A stretch of 5,961 bases of DNA from assembly GCA_030535815.1 (NCBI GenBank), contig JAUNRD010000129.1:1-5961 (forward strand), in the 5' to 3' direction. This stretch comes from Clostridia bacterium (GTDB taxonomy: Bacteria > Bacillota > Clostridia > CAKSNL01 > HGM11501). Each line of letters begins with the position of its first letter. Positions within the stretch are counted from its first letter, which is position 1. The notes beneath the pieces were generated by a model, which made no database searches, was not told the DNA's origin, and saw only the letters and a list, made by a program, of their open reading frames with translations. Position numbers and translations under genes: made by a program. Of this stretch, positions 1-5,961 are shown in pieces.

Positions 1-38
1 AAAAAACGTCACCTTCCCATGGGAGGGTGACGTTTTTT
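1..38. terminator. Intrinsic hairpin terminator, probably bidirectional, overlapping the activase stop codon
   Basis: Positions 7-17 pair with 22-32 around a CATG loop (18-21). The hairpin is flanked by six A (1-6) and six T (33-38), so a U-tract follows the stem in either direction. In the minus-strand transcript of the operon the stem has one A-C mismatch (positions 14/25). In a plus-strand transcript the same pair is a G-U wobble, so the helix is continuous. The last nine codons and the TGA of the activase gene (9-11) lie inside the hairpin. It closes the three-gene operon and may also stop a convergent gene entering from the left, which is outside the window. Confidence 0.88.
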
Positions 39-899
39 CATTATTTGCTCAGTTTCATGTATTTCTTCATCGGTGGGCAATGTTCCGGGCAGGGTATTTT
101 CCATTCCGAGAGCATCATACTTCGATGCGGCATAGTTGTGATAAGCCAAAACCTTAACATCTGTCACGTTTTTAAGTGTTTTTACAAAATCAGCTATTTT
201 TTCTGCCTCGCCCGAATTAAAATGAGGTACATAAGGATGTCTTATCTCTATGCTTTTACCAAGCGAGTCAATATACTTAAGATTTTCAAGTATTATCTTA
301 TTGCTCCTGCCCGTACATTTTATATGCACGTCTTCGTCTATAGCCTTTATATCGTATAAAAATAAGTCTGTATAAGGCAAAACCTTATCGATTTCTTCCC
401 TTTTTACATATCCCGATGTGTCAACTGCCGTATGGATTCCTTCCTTTTTAAGTTCTGCCAGTAATTCACGGCAGAAGTCCGATTGCATAAGGCACTCGCC
501 GCCGGAAAGCGTTACTCCGCCTCCCGAGGTTTCGTAAAAATCCTTATCGGAAAGCAGTTCGGGCAAAATATCATCTACCGTAACAGCCTTACCGTAAAGC
601 TTCAAGGCATCCCCTCTGCAAACGCTTACGCAACCTGAGCAAAGGCTGCACTTTCCGCGGTCAAAAAAGTGCCCTTTTTCATTTAATATATGAGCGCCGT
701 TTTTGCAGGCACTTACGCACGCCCCGCAGGCGATGCACTTATGATTGTATAACGCAAGCTCCCCTTTAAAGGAAATCCCCTCAGGGTTGTGGCACCATAT
801 GCACCAAAGCGGACAGCCCTTGAAAAACACCGTTGTCCTTATGCCGGGCCCGTCGTGAACTGCAAAGCGTTTTATTTCAAATATCAAAGCGTTTTCCAT
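9..899 (-). CDS. Glycyl radical enzyme activating enzyme (radical SAM, two extra 4Fe-4S clusters)
   Basis: This 296-residue protein should cleave S-adenosylmethionine to make a 5'-deoxyadenosyl radical that takes a hydrogen from the conserved glycine of its partner enzyme, in the cytoplasm under anaerobic conditions. The radical SAM cluster motif is C29-x3-C33-x2-C36, following the typical N-terminal HDGPGIRT stretch (15-22). Two ferredoxin-like C-x2-C-x2-C-x3-C motifs follow, at C55/58/61/65 and C84/87/90/94. This insert is usual in activases of the dehydratase and decarboxylase type and absent from classical pyruvate formate-lyase activase. The SAM-binding GGE is at 133-135, DTSG at 160-163, and the D-x-K motif at D183/K185. 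The ATG has a good ribosome site (AAAGGAGAAGG, 902-912) and lies 14 bases after the upstream enzyme's stop, so the gene is the last of the operon. It is the only activase here and presumably serves both upstream enzymes. The C-terminal nine residues are encoded within the terminator hairpin and are probably not conserved. Confidence 0.95.
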   Translation of the reverse strand: MENALIFEIKRFAVHDGPGIRTTVFFKGCPLWCIWCHNPEGISFKGELALYNHKCIACGACVSACKNGAHILNEKGHFFDRGKCSLCSGCVSVCRGDALKLYGKAVTVDDILPELLSDKDFYETSGGGVTLSGGECLMQSDFCRELLAELKKEGIHTAVDTSGYVKREEIDKVLPYTDLFLYDIKAIDEDVHIKCTGRSNKIILENLKYIDSLGKSIEIRHPYVPHFNSGEAEKIADFVKTLKNVTDVKVLAYHNYAASKYDALGMENTLPGTLPTDEEIHETEQIMKKRHPPMGR

Positions 900-913
900 A
901 ACCTTCTCCTTTG

Positions 914-3166
914 TTATATGATGTTTTCCGCCCTTTTTATATAGGCATCCTGCTCTTCTTTACACATATTGTTCCACAGCACATTCCATCCGCATACCCT
1001 CACCTGTAAATTTTTATAGTTTTGCGGATTTTTCTGTGCATCACGGAGAACCTTTGCATCAAACACATTGAAATGAATCGAAGCTCCGCCCTTTTTAATA
1101 TATGTATTAAGCACACTGTAAAATGCCAAAAGACCATCATCTCCCGCAACTGCCGAAGGATGAAGCATCACATCAAGGCAAGCTCCCGAATTTGCCAGGG
1201 ACATATCCATTGTCGTTACAGAGTTTATAAGTGCCGTTACGCCATTTTTGTCCATTCCCGGAGTCGGCGATGCATTTTTAGAGGTTTCTTCCCCATTTTT
1301 TCTGCCGTCGGGTGTGGCACCTGTTACTTTTCCCATATCTATAAATGCTCTTGCAGAATGAATCTCATATTCGTAAATTCCGCCAAGCCCATTTTTCGCA
1401 TCAGCAATTAAAGATGCAACTAAATTGTGAACTGCATTTGCATAATAATCCGCTATTTTATCGCCGTTACCGTACTTATGCCTGCAGGACAGAGCTTTAT
1501 GCCTCAGCTCTTCATAGCCTTCCCAGTTGCTTCTGATAGCTTCTTTAAGCACCTTCATTGTGGTATAGCCTGTTTCAAACACAAGCTCATACACCGCCAT
1601 AAGTGCATCAACCGCACTTCCGAGTCCGTTTATAAGCAACGCTGAAACAGTATTCATTCCCCCGTCATTGCCGTCAGCCAGATTATCTGTGCAGGAGGGA
1701 ATTGTTCCGGCAAACAGCAATACCGGGTTTACTTCATTTATATGCCCCTCAAGCTCATTTACAACCGCCATAGTCCTTTTTATTGTATACTCAAGCTGTT
1801 TAAGGTATGCCCTGTAAAAATCCCCGAAGTTTTTAAATGACGAAACATCTCCCGTTTTCAGTCCGAGATCCATTCCCGTAGATATATCCCTTCCGTTGTC
1901 AAACACTAAAAGTATCGGCTTTAATGCATTTATTGTATTGAAAGAAGTGCTGATGCTCTTTGCTTTAACGGCATATTCATAACACCCTTTTACAACAGAA
2001 TCAATAGCCTCCTCAAAGGTTGCACCTCTCATCATCAAGGCTTTTACAATTATATCTTCATTACAAAATACTATGCCGTTTGAACCGCCTCTTATCATTT
2101 CAAGAGCCTTTAATATAAAGTCCTTCGGCGTTTTTTCGCTTATCTTTATCTTAATTTTCGGGGTATATATTCCGAGAGTATCCATAATATCTAAAATAAG
2201 ATAAGACAGTTCGCACACCTTTGTGCTTCCGTCCGCATTTGTCCCGCCAAGATATAAGGGCTGTCCCCAGTAGTTTCCCATTGCGTGAAACTGAAGGAGA
2301 AAATATGCAATAAACGAGGCAAGCTCCTCTTTCGTAAAAGTCCCGTTCTCAATATCTTTTTCGTAAAATGGCATAAGGGTTGCATCAAGTCCGTAGCCCA
2401 GGCTTCTTACCTGATTATAATCTACACATTCGCTTAATATAAAATATATGTATATGAGCAAAAGCACTTCAAAGGTGTTCTGAGGTGCGCCTTCTGCCAG
2501 ATTCAAAAGAGCCTTTGATACGGTTTTTGCTTTATCGGATTTTTTAGTAACAGAATAATCATAAAGCCTTTTTATCAGCCTTAAAGTTGCCTTATATTCT
2601 ATACTTGCCGCATTGTAAAATATTTCTCTTTTTTCAGTCAGCGTATTTTCTGCCCTGTGCTTTTCACAGGACTTTTCAAGGCGCTTAAGTATTCCGGGAA
2701 AGCCAAGCTTTATAAGCGAATCCCAATCAGGAACGGAATGGTCAAAATCAAGGGCAATCCAGGAAAGCCCGGAAGCCATCATTTTGTCCCTGAATCCTTC
2801 CGTCCTTCCGTTTACTTTTTTTAGGAGTTCATTATGCCAGGGATTTACCGTGTAGTCTTTTATAAGCCTTCCCCAGGAATAAATTCCGACAAAGTAATCG
2901 TTGTCGTTTACATCGATTCTCGTATTGTCAAGAATGTACTCAAAAAGCCTTGCCTTTATAATCTGCCGTGGTTCATTTTTTAATTTTTCCGAAAGAGCAG
3001 AAAGTCCTTTTTTAATTTCTTCGTCGGACAGTCCCGTAGTCTCATCATAGTCATATCCGTGATAATCCATTCTGTTGAAGGGATCAAAATTTTCAGATAC
3101 TTTGTGATATTTGTTTTCTATCACCATTCTGTCTCTCTCTTTAACCAATTCATACAGAAGCTTCAT
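914..3166 (-). CDS. Glycyl radical enzyme, second of tandem pair (non-PFL lyase/dehydratase-like, substrate unknown)
   Basis: This 750-residue protein has a full-length glycyl radical enzyme fold. The N-terminal PFL-like domain contains the family's H-x2-PDW element (143-148). A GQPLYLGG stretch (301-308) leads to the thiyl-radical site GCYE (394-397), with Cys395 as catalytic cysteine and Glu397 as the likely acid/base. The C-terminal part has GNGD (566-569), TGATPDGR (615-622), GMDKNGVT (637-644) and the radical loop RVCGW (723-727), with Gly726 as radical carrier. A single active-site Cys, not a Cys-Cys pair, argues against pyruvate formate-lyase. GC-x-E sites occur in glycerol, choline, hydroxyproline and arylacetate enzymes of this superfamily. 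It is shorter than most characterised members (about 780-900 residues). The start is fixed by a GGAGGAG site inside the last codons of the preceding enzyme gene, with one base between stop and start. It is clearly paralogous to that enzyme. Family is sure; reaction is not. Confidence 0.95.
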   Translation of the reverse strand: MKLLYELVKERDRMVIENKYHKVSENFDPFNRMDYHGYDYDETTGLSDEEIKKGLSALSEKLKNEPRQIIKARLFEYILDNTRIDVNDNDYFVGIYSWGRLIKDYTVNPWHNELLKKVNGRTEGFRDKMMASGLSWIALDFDHSVPDWDSLIKLGFPGILKRLEKSCEKHRAENTLTEKREIFYNAASIEYKATLRLIKRLYDYSVTKKSDKAKTVSKALLNLAEGAPQNTFEVLLLIYIYFILSECVDYNQVRSLGYGLDATLMPFYEKDIENGTFTKEELASFIAYFLLQFHAMGNYWGQPLYLGGTNADGSTKVCELSYLILDIMDTLGIYTPKIKIKISEKTPKDFILKALEMIRGGSNGIVFCNEDIIVKALMMRGATFEEAIDSVVKGCYEYAVKAKSISTSFNTINALKPILLVFDNGRDISTGMDLGLKTGDVSSFKNFGDFYRAYLKQLEYTIKRTMAVVNELEGHINEVNPVLLFAGTIPSCTDNLADGNDGGMNTVSALLINGLGSAVDALMAVYELVFETGYTTMKVLKEAIRSNWEGYEELRHKALSCRHKYGNGDKIADYYANAVHNLVASLIADAKNGLGGIYEYEIHSARAFIDMGKVTGATPDGRKNGEETSKNASPTPGMDKNGVTALINSVTTMDMSLANSGACLDVMLHPSAVAGDDGLLAFYSVLNTYIKKGGASIHFNVFDAKVLRDAQKNPQNYKNLQVRVCGWNVLWNNMCKEEQDAYIKRAENII

Positions 3167-3167
3167 A

Positions 3168-5294
3168 TTACTCCTCCATACTCCTTATGAGATTATCCTG
3201 CATTTCCCTGGACAGATCGGTAAAGTACACATTCCAGCCGCAAAGGCGAACCTGGAGATTTTTATACTTTTCGGGATTTTCCTGCGCCTTTTTAAGGGGT
3301 TCAGCCGAAAGCACATTCATATGCACCGCAAAGCCACCCTTGTTAAAATAGGTTTTAAGAAGACTCAGCATAACAGAAAGCCCCTCCTCCCCCGAAACTG
3401 CGGTGGGATGGATGGCTAAATCAAGCACCGTTCCGTCGGAAGCCAGACTGTGATTGAAAGCTGTTGCAGAATTTATCGCTCCGGTCACGCCCTTTTTATC
3501 CATTCCCACGCTTGCACTTATGTTTTTGCTTAAGACTTCGCCCGCGCTTCTGCCGTCGGCAGATGCACCGGTAAGATGCCCGTAATGGATAATCCAGTCA
3601 ATGGAAAAGATGCCCAGACGGAATACGCCGCCCCGTCCGTTTTCCTTCCCGTTTATATTTTCTGACATAAAGCGGGTAATATCCTCTGCAAAAAAGTCAG
3701 CTTCCGCATCCCCGTTTCCGAATTTTTTGCACTCATTTTTGGCATACAGCCTTAAATCCTCGTGCCCTTCCCAGTTCGCTTTAAGAATTTCAGCAAGCTT
3801 TGAAAGTGAAACAATTTTTTCCGTAAATACCATTTTTTTAATGGCAATGAGGGAATCCGCAAAGGTTGCAAGACCGAAAATGCAGATGGAGGAATTATTG
3901 TACTTTGCACCGCCTCTGTATGCATCCATCCCCTTTTCCATACAGCTTTCAAAGGTTGCCGAAATTACCGGGGACTGCAGAAATTCAGGATACATTCTTT
4001 CAATTCTTGAAATTTCCGCAATTGACTTTTCGCTCCAGCTTTTAAGAAGCTTTTTTACTTCATTGTAAAATTCATCAAAGCTTCCGTATTTTCCCGTAAC
4101 CTCACCAAGCACTTCATCACATCTGAAGTTTTTTCCTCCGCCAAGGACAACTTCAATCGCCATGGGAAGATTTATTCTTCCGTTTAAGGTGCAGGGAAAT
4201 TCCTTGCCTGCGCTTGCAGGCTCATAACAGCCGATTAAAGTATAATCTTCGGCGTCACATTCTTCCTCACCGATATTCATAAGGGATTTTTTCACAACTT
4301 CGCTGTTTGCAAAAACAAAGCTGCTTTTGCCGTTTCTTATGGAATCAAGCACCATTTTCAAAACATCGTCGGGCACATTTTTTCCGCACTTTATATGGAT
4401 TTTCGGGTCAATCACGTCAAGGGCAATATATTCTTCCAAGAAGAGATAAGTCATTTCATTGACCTCGGTGCAGAGGTTAAAGGGGATATTGGCAAGCACA
4501 TGCATACTTGTCCATTTATAAAGGAAGTATCTTATCATCTCCCTTGCTTCATCCTTCGTGATTATACCCTTTTCAATGTCGCTTTTATAATAGGGATATA
4601 AGAGCGAATCAAGTGCACCGAGTGACCTTAGGTTTTCCCCCTCAACGTGATGCTGAACCATATAATAAATGAAGTAAAGCTGCATCGCCTGTGAAAGTGT
4701 CCTTGGCTCGTGCATAGATATTTCCAGAAGGTTTTCCTTTGCAAAGGCGGCGTTTTCCCCTTCGGTTGCTTCTGCTAAGTCATAAAGCCTTTTTATGTAT
4801 ATCAAAATTCCCTCATAGGCATATTTTACCGAAAGGTAAAAGGCTTTCTCTTCATCCGTAAGATTTTCCTTTTCAAGCCGGTCTTCCGCCTCGGAAAGTA
4901 TCCCGGTTATGCCGAGGGTTAAAATCCTTTTCCAGTCGGGCATGGTGTGCCCCGGGTCCCACCCCGAAAGATAGGCACCGCACGATTCGCTTAAATTTGC
5001 ATCACGGCTTACGGGGCAGATTCTGACGTATTCAGAATCCCTTAAATGCATGGGGGTAATTCCCGTTTCAGCCATATCGCAAAAAATATCATAAGGATTT
5101 ATAAAAAGCTTTACCTTTGAAAGGAAATGCTTTATCGCCCTTCCCTTTCCTTCCTGCAAGGTAGGTGCATTAAAATATTCCGCCTTTACCTCCTCGTGCA
5201 GCAAAAGCTCCCTTTCCCTTTCAAACTCTTTCTTTATTTTATCATACTGATTTGTAAGATGCTCTCTGCTTTTTGAAAAAGGTATAATTTTCAT
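3168..5294 (-). CDS. Glycyl radical enzyme, first of tandem pair (short form, substrate unknown)
   Basis: This 708-residue protein is the promoter-proximal gene of the operon. It shares the whole family frame: GHTMPDW (115-121), the LRSLGALDSLLYPYY stretch (222-236), the catalytic site GCYEP (355-359) with Cys356 and Glu358, NWEG (507-510), GNGD (526-529), TGASADGR (575-582), GMDKKGVT (597-604) and the radical loop RLCGW (683-687) with Gly686. Both catalytic residues are intact, so it should be an active enzyme and not a decayed copy. It is notably small for the family. Compared with its neighbour it lacks about seven residues, including the GG-T-x-x-DG loop, in the segment before the conserved E-L/M-S/T-Y helix (around 268-283). 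It also carries Pro after the GCYE motif where the neighbour has Tyr. The ATG follows a TAAGGAGCT site (5301-5309). Substrate is unrecognised; a lyase, dehydratase or decarboxylase reaction is an inference from family. Confidence 0.94.
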   Translation of the reverse strand: MKIIPFSKSREHLTNQYDKIKKEFERERELLLHEEVKAEYFNAPTLQEGKGRAIKHFLSKVKLFINPYDIFCDMAETGITPMHLRDSEYVRICPVSRDANLSESCGAYLSGWDPGHTMPDWKRILTLGITGILSEAEDRLEKENLTDEEKAFYLSVKYAYEGILIYIKRLYDLAEATEGENAAFAKENLLEISMHEPRTLSQAMQLYFIYYMVQHHVEGENLRSLGALDSLLYPYYKSDIEKGIITKDEAREMIRYFLYKWTSMHVLANIPFNLCTEVNEMTYLFLEEYIALDVIDPKIHIKCGKNVPDDVLKMVLDSIRNGKSSFVFANSEVVKKSLMNIGEEECDAEDYTLIGCYEPASAGKEFPCTLNGRINLPMAIEVVLGGGKNFRCDEVLGEVTGKYGSFDEFYNEVKKLLKSWSEKSIAEISRIERMYPEFLQSPVISATFESCMEKGMDAYRGGAKYNNSSICIFGLATFADSLIAIKKMVFTEKIVSLSKLAEILKANWEGHEDLRLYAKNECKKFGNGDAEADFFAEDITRFMSENINGKENGRGGVFRLGIFSIDWIIHYGHLTGASADGRSAGEVLSKNISASVGMDKKGVTGAINSATAFNHSLASDGTVLDLAIHPTAVSGEEGLSVMLSLLKTYFNKGGFAVHMNVLSAEPLKKAQENPEKYKNLQVRLCGWNVYFTDLSREMQDNLIRSMEE
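3171..3177 (-). promoter_or_regulatory. Ribosome binding site embedded in upstream gene, coupling the two enzymes
   Basis: The minus strand reads GGAGGAG here, forming the last Glu-Glu codons and leading into the TAA of the first enzyme gene. The next ATG (3166-3164) starts one base after that stop. Ribosomes finishing the first gene would sit on the start of the second, which favours coupled, near-equal synthesis of the two enzymes. Confidence 0.85.
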
Positions 5295-5300
5295 AAAATC

Positions 5301-5309
5301 AGCTCCTTA
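5301..5309 (-). promoter_or_regulatory. Ribosome binding site of the first glycyl radical enzyme
   Basis: TAAGGAGCT on the minus strand lies six bases before the ATG at 5294-5292 and sets the start of the 708-residue enzyme. The predicted transcript start (about 5308) falls at this site, so the leader is only about 14 bases long. Confidence 0.75.
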
Positions 5310-5314
5310 TCCCA

Positions 5315-5343
5315 ATCATATCATTCTTCTTTGTCCGTGTAAA
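5315..5343 (-). promoter_or_regulatory. Predicted sigma-A-type promoter of the glycyl radical operon
   Basis: On the minus strand, TTTACA (5343-5338) is followed by a 17-base spacer and TATGAT (5320-5315). Each box differs from consensus at one position. A TG at 5323-5322 gives an extended -10. The expected start site is near 5308, directly upstream of the first enzyme's ATG. The -35 box abuts the repeat cluster between the divergent genes, a usual position for AraC-type activators to contact polymerase. Assigned from sequence pattern only. Confidence 0.7.
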
Positions 5344-5390
5344 TTAACAAAACGAACAATATGGATTTTTCGAACATATTTTTTAACAAA
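5344..5390. promoter_or_regulatory. Candidate operator: repeated (T/G)AACA elements between divergent promoters
   Basis: Four same-orientation copies of a (T/G)AACA core start at 5345, 5354, 5372 and 5384. They include two longer direct matches: CGAACA at 5353 and 5371, and TTAACAAA at 5344 and 5383. The cluster fills the space between the two back-to-back -35 boxes. AraC-family proteins often bind direct repeats in just this place, so it is a reasonable binding site for the adjacent regulator. The region is A/T-rich and short repeats could arise by chance. Confidence 0.45.
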
Positions 5391-5393
5391 CAG

Positions 5394-5422
5394 TAGACAA
5401 AAAAATATCCCTCTGCTATAAT
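5394..5422 (+). promoter_or_regulatory. Predicted sigma-A-type promoter of the AraC-family regulator gene
   Basis: TAGACA (5394-5399), a 17-base spacer and a perfect TATAAT (5417-5422) form a strong promoter. A TG at 5414-5415 gives an extended -10. The expected start site is about 5428-5430, inside the ribosome binding site of the TTG-initiated gene at 5441, so the leader would be only about a dozen bases. The -35 lies next to the AACA repeat cluster, which would allow self-regulation. Confidence 0.75.
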
Positions 5423-5427
5423 CAAAG

Positions 5428-5436
5428 GGAGGTGAT
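5428..5436 (+). promoter_or_regulatory. Ribosome binding site that fixes a TTG start for the regulator
   Basis: GGAGGTGAT is a nine-base match to the complement of the 16S rRNA 3' end. It sits four bases before TTG at 5441. An in-frame GTG at 5432 lies inside the site and is too close to be used, and the first in-frame ATG is far downstream within the protein. The TTG is therefore the best start. Confidence 0.85.
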
Positions 5437-5440
5437 TAAA

Positions 5441-5961
5441 TTGAAAGAAAACCTTACTGTAAAAGAAGTGTTGAAGGTTTTTGACGGAAGCCTTCCCTTA
5501 GGAAAAGCCAAGGATCAGCCCTGCCGTCATTCCGACGCCTTTTGTTATATTACGGAAGGAGAAATCGAATATACCTTTTCGGGGAAAATTTGCACTGCCA
5601 AAGAAAAAAGCCTTATTTTCTTTCCGAAGGGAAGCGCCTACAGCTTAAACATTTTGTCTCCCCTTAAGTATATATGCATTGATTTTAATTTCGAATCGGG
5701 ATCAGGTCTTACCGACGGAGTTGTTTTCAACAACATACCGCCCGTAACAGGCAACGAATTTCTGAAGCTTTTTAAAATTTATCTTGTAAAAAGTCCCTGG
5801 CATAACCCGTCGCTTTTTTCAGGTGTTTATAAAATTTATTCAGAAATTTTAAAAGCGGAAAATGCAAAATATATGCCTCTCGCATCCACCTTTTCCGACA
5901 TTACCGCTTTCATCCTTGAAAACTACTTAAATCCCGACTTTTCCGTTTCAATGCTTTCGGA
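5441..5961 (+). CDS. AraC-family transcriptional regulator, N-terminal part (truncated by window end)
   Basis: The frame is open from TTG at 5441 to the right edge (173 whole codons), with no stop, so the gene continues outside. Residues about 28-69 look like the AraC-type cupin sensor domain: a histidine at 30, then YITEGEIEY (36-44), a GK turn (48-49) and LIFFPKGSAYSL (58-69), a pattern typical of small-molecule-binding N-terminal domains. The final stretch (about 150-173, FILENYLNPDFSVSMLS) resembles the first helix of the AraC helix-turn-helix region, where a moderately conserved 'I..NY..P.fSv..la' pattern is usual. The DNA-binding part itself is not in the window. It is divergent from the glycyl radical operon across a shared 146-base control region, which suggests it is the operon's regulator, probably an activator responding to the substrate. 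The ligand is unknown. Confidence 0.87.
   Translation, partial: MKENLTVKEVLKVFDGSLPLGKAKDQPCRHSDAFCYITEGEIEYTFSGKICTAKEKSLIFFPKGSAYSLNILSPLKYICIDFNFESGSGLTDGVVFNNIPPVTGNEFLKLFKIYLVKSPWHNPSLFSGVYKIYSEILKAENAKYMPLASTFSDITAFILENYLNPDFSVSMLS

Noticed and set aside
2191..2388. Short minus-strand frames inside the enzyme genes (also 3752-3952).
   Set aside because: They are out-of-frame readings of the two enzyme genes, which are intact without any frameshift.
914..3166. Assigning a specific substrate (glycerol, choline, hydroxyproline, isethionate, hydroxyphenylacetate).
   Set aside because: The shared motifs define only the superfamily. The radical motif and lengths do not match a characterised member that I can recognise, and no neighbouring pathway gene supports a choice.
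3601..4068. A 155-codon open frame on the plus strand.
   Set aside because: It lies wholly antisense to the well-supported glycyl radical enzyme, has no ribosome site of note and no recognisable domain. Other plus-strand frames at 27-359, 1022-1411, 1345-1645, 3111-3419 and 4395-4601 fail for the same reasons.
914..5294. Naming the two large genes pflB / pyruvate formate-lyase.
   Set aside because: Pyruvate formate-lyase has two adjacent active-site cysteines, whereas both proteins here have a single Cys in GCYE. The activase also carries the two-cluster ferredoxin insert that PFL activase lacks.
5295..5440. A riboswitch or leader RNA in the divergent gap.
   Set aside because: Predicted start sites leave only about a dozen leader bases on each side and no hairpin-rich or terminator-like structure is visible there.
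1..5961. Mobile elements, CRISPR arrays, tRNA or rRNA genes.
   Set aside because: No transposase, terminal inverted repeats, regular spacer-repeat arrangement or RNA-gene sequence was seen. The window is almost fully coding.

Overview
The window looks like chromosome from an anaerobic Gram-positive bacterium, most likely a clostridial Bacillota. The grounds are the oxygen-sensitive glycyl radical chemistry, strong AGGAGG-type ribosome binding sites before every gene, sigma-A-like promoters, a TTG start and moderate-to-low GC. The species cannot be named from the sequence alone.

Layout. A three-gene operon on the minus strand fills positions 5343 to 1. In transcription order it holds a promoter (5343-5315), a 708-residue glycyl radical enzyme (5294-3168), a second 750-residue glycyl radical enzyme (3166-914), one radical SAM activating enzyme (899-9) and a hairpin terminator (1-38) that overlaps the end of the last gene. 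A divergent gene on the plus strand (5441 to the right edge, truncated) encodes the N-terminal part of an AraC-family regulator. The 146-base gap between the divergent starts holds two back-to-back promoters and a cluster of AACA-core repeats between their -35 boxes. That is where the regulator would be expected to bind.

How the genes fit together. The activating enzyme would use S-adenosylmethionine and its iron-sulfur clusters to place a glycyl radical on Gly686 of the first enzyme and Gly726 of the second. Each enzyme has a single active-site Cys in a GCYE motif (Cys356 and Cys395). This matches the dehydratase/lyase/decarboxylase side of the family and not pyruvate formate-lyase, which has two adjacent cysteines. 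The substrate is not recognisable: no transporter, kinase, aldehyde dehydrogenase or microcompartment gene lies in the window. The AraC-like regulator probably senses the substrate or a related metabolite and switches the operon on.

The point of greatest interest is the pair itself. Two diverged, both apparently catalytically intact, unusually short glycyl radical enzymes are translationally coupled, share one activase, and carry an atypical radical-site motif (R-V/L-C-G-W).
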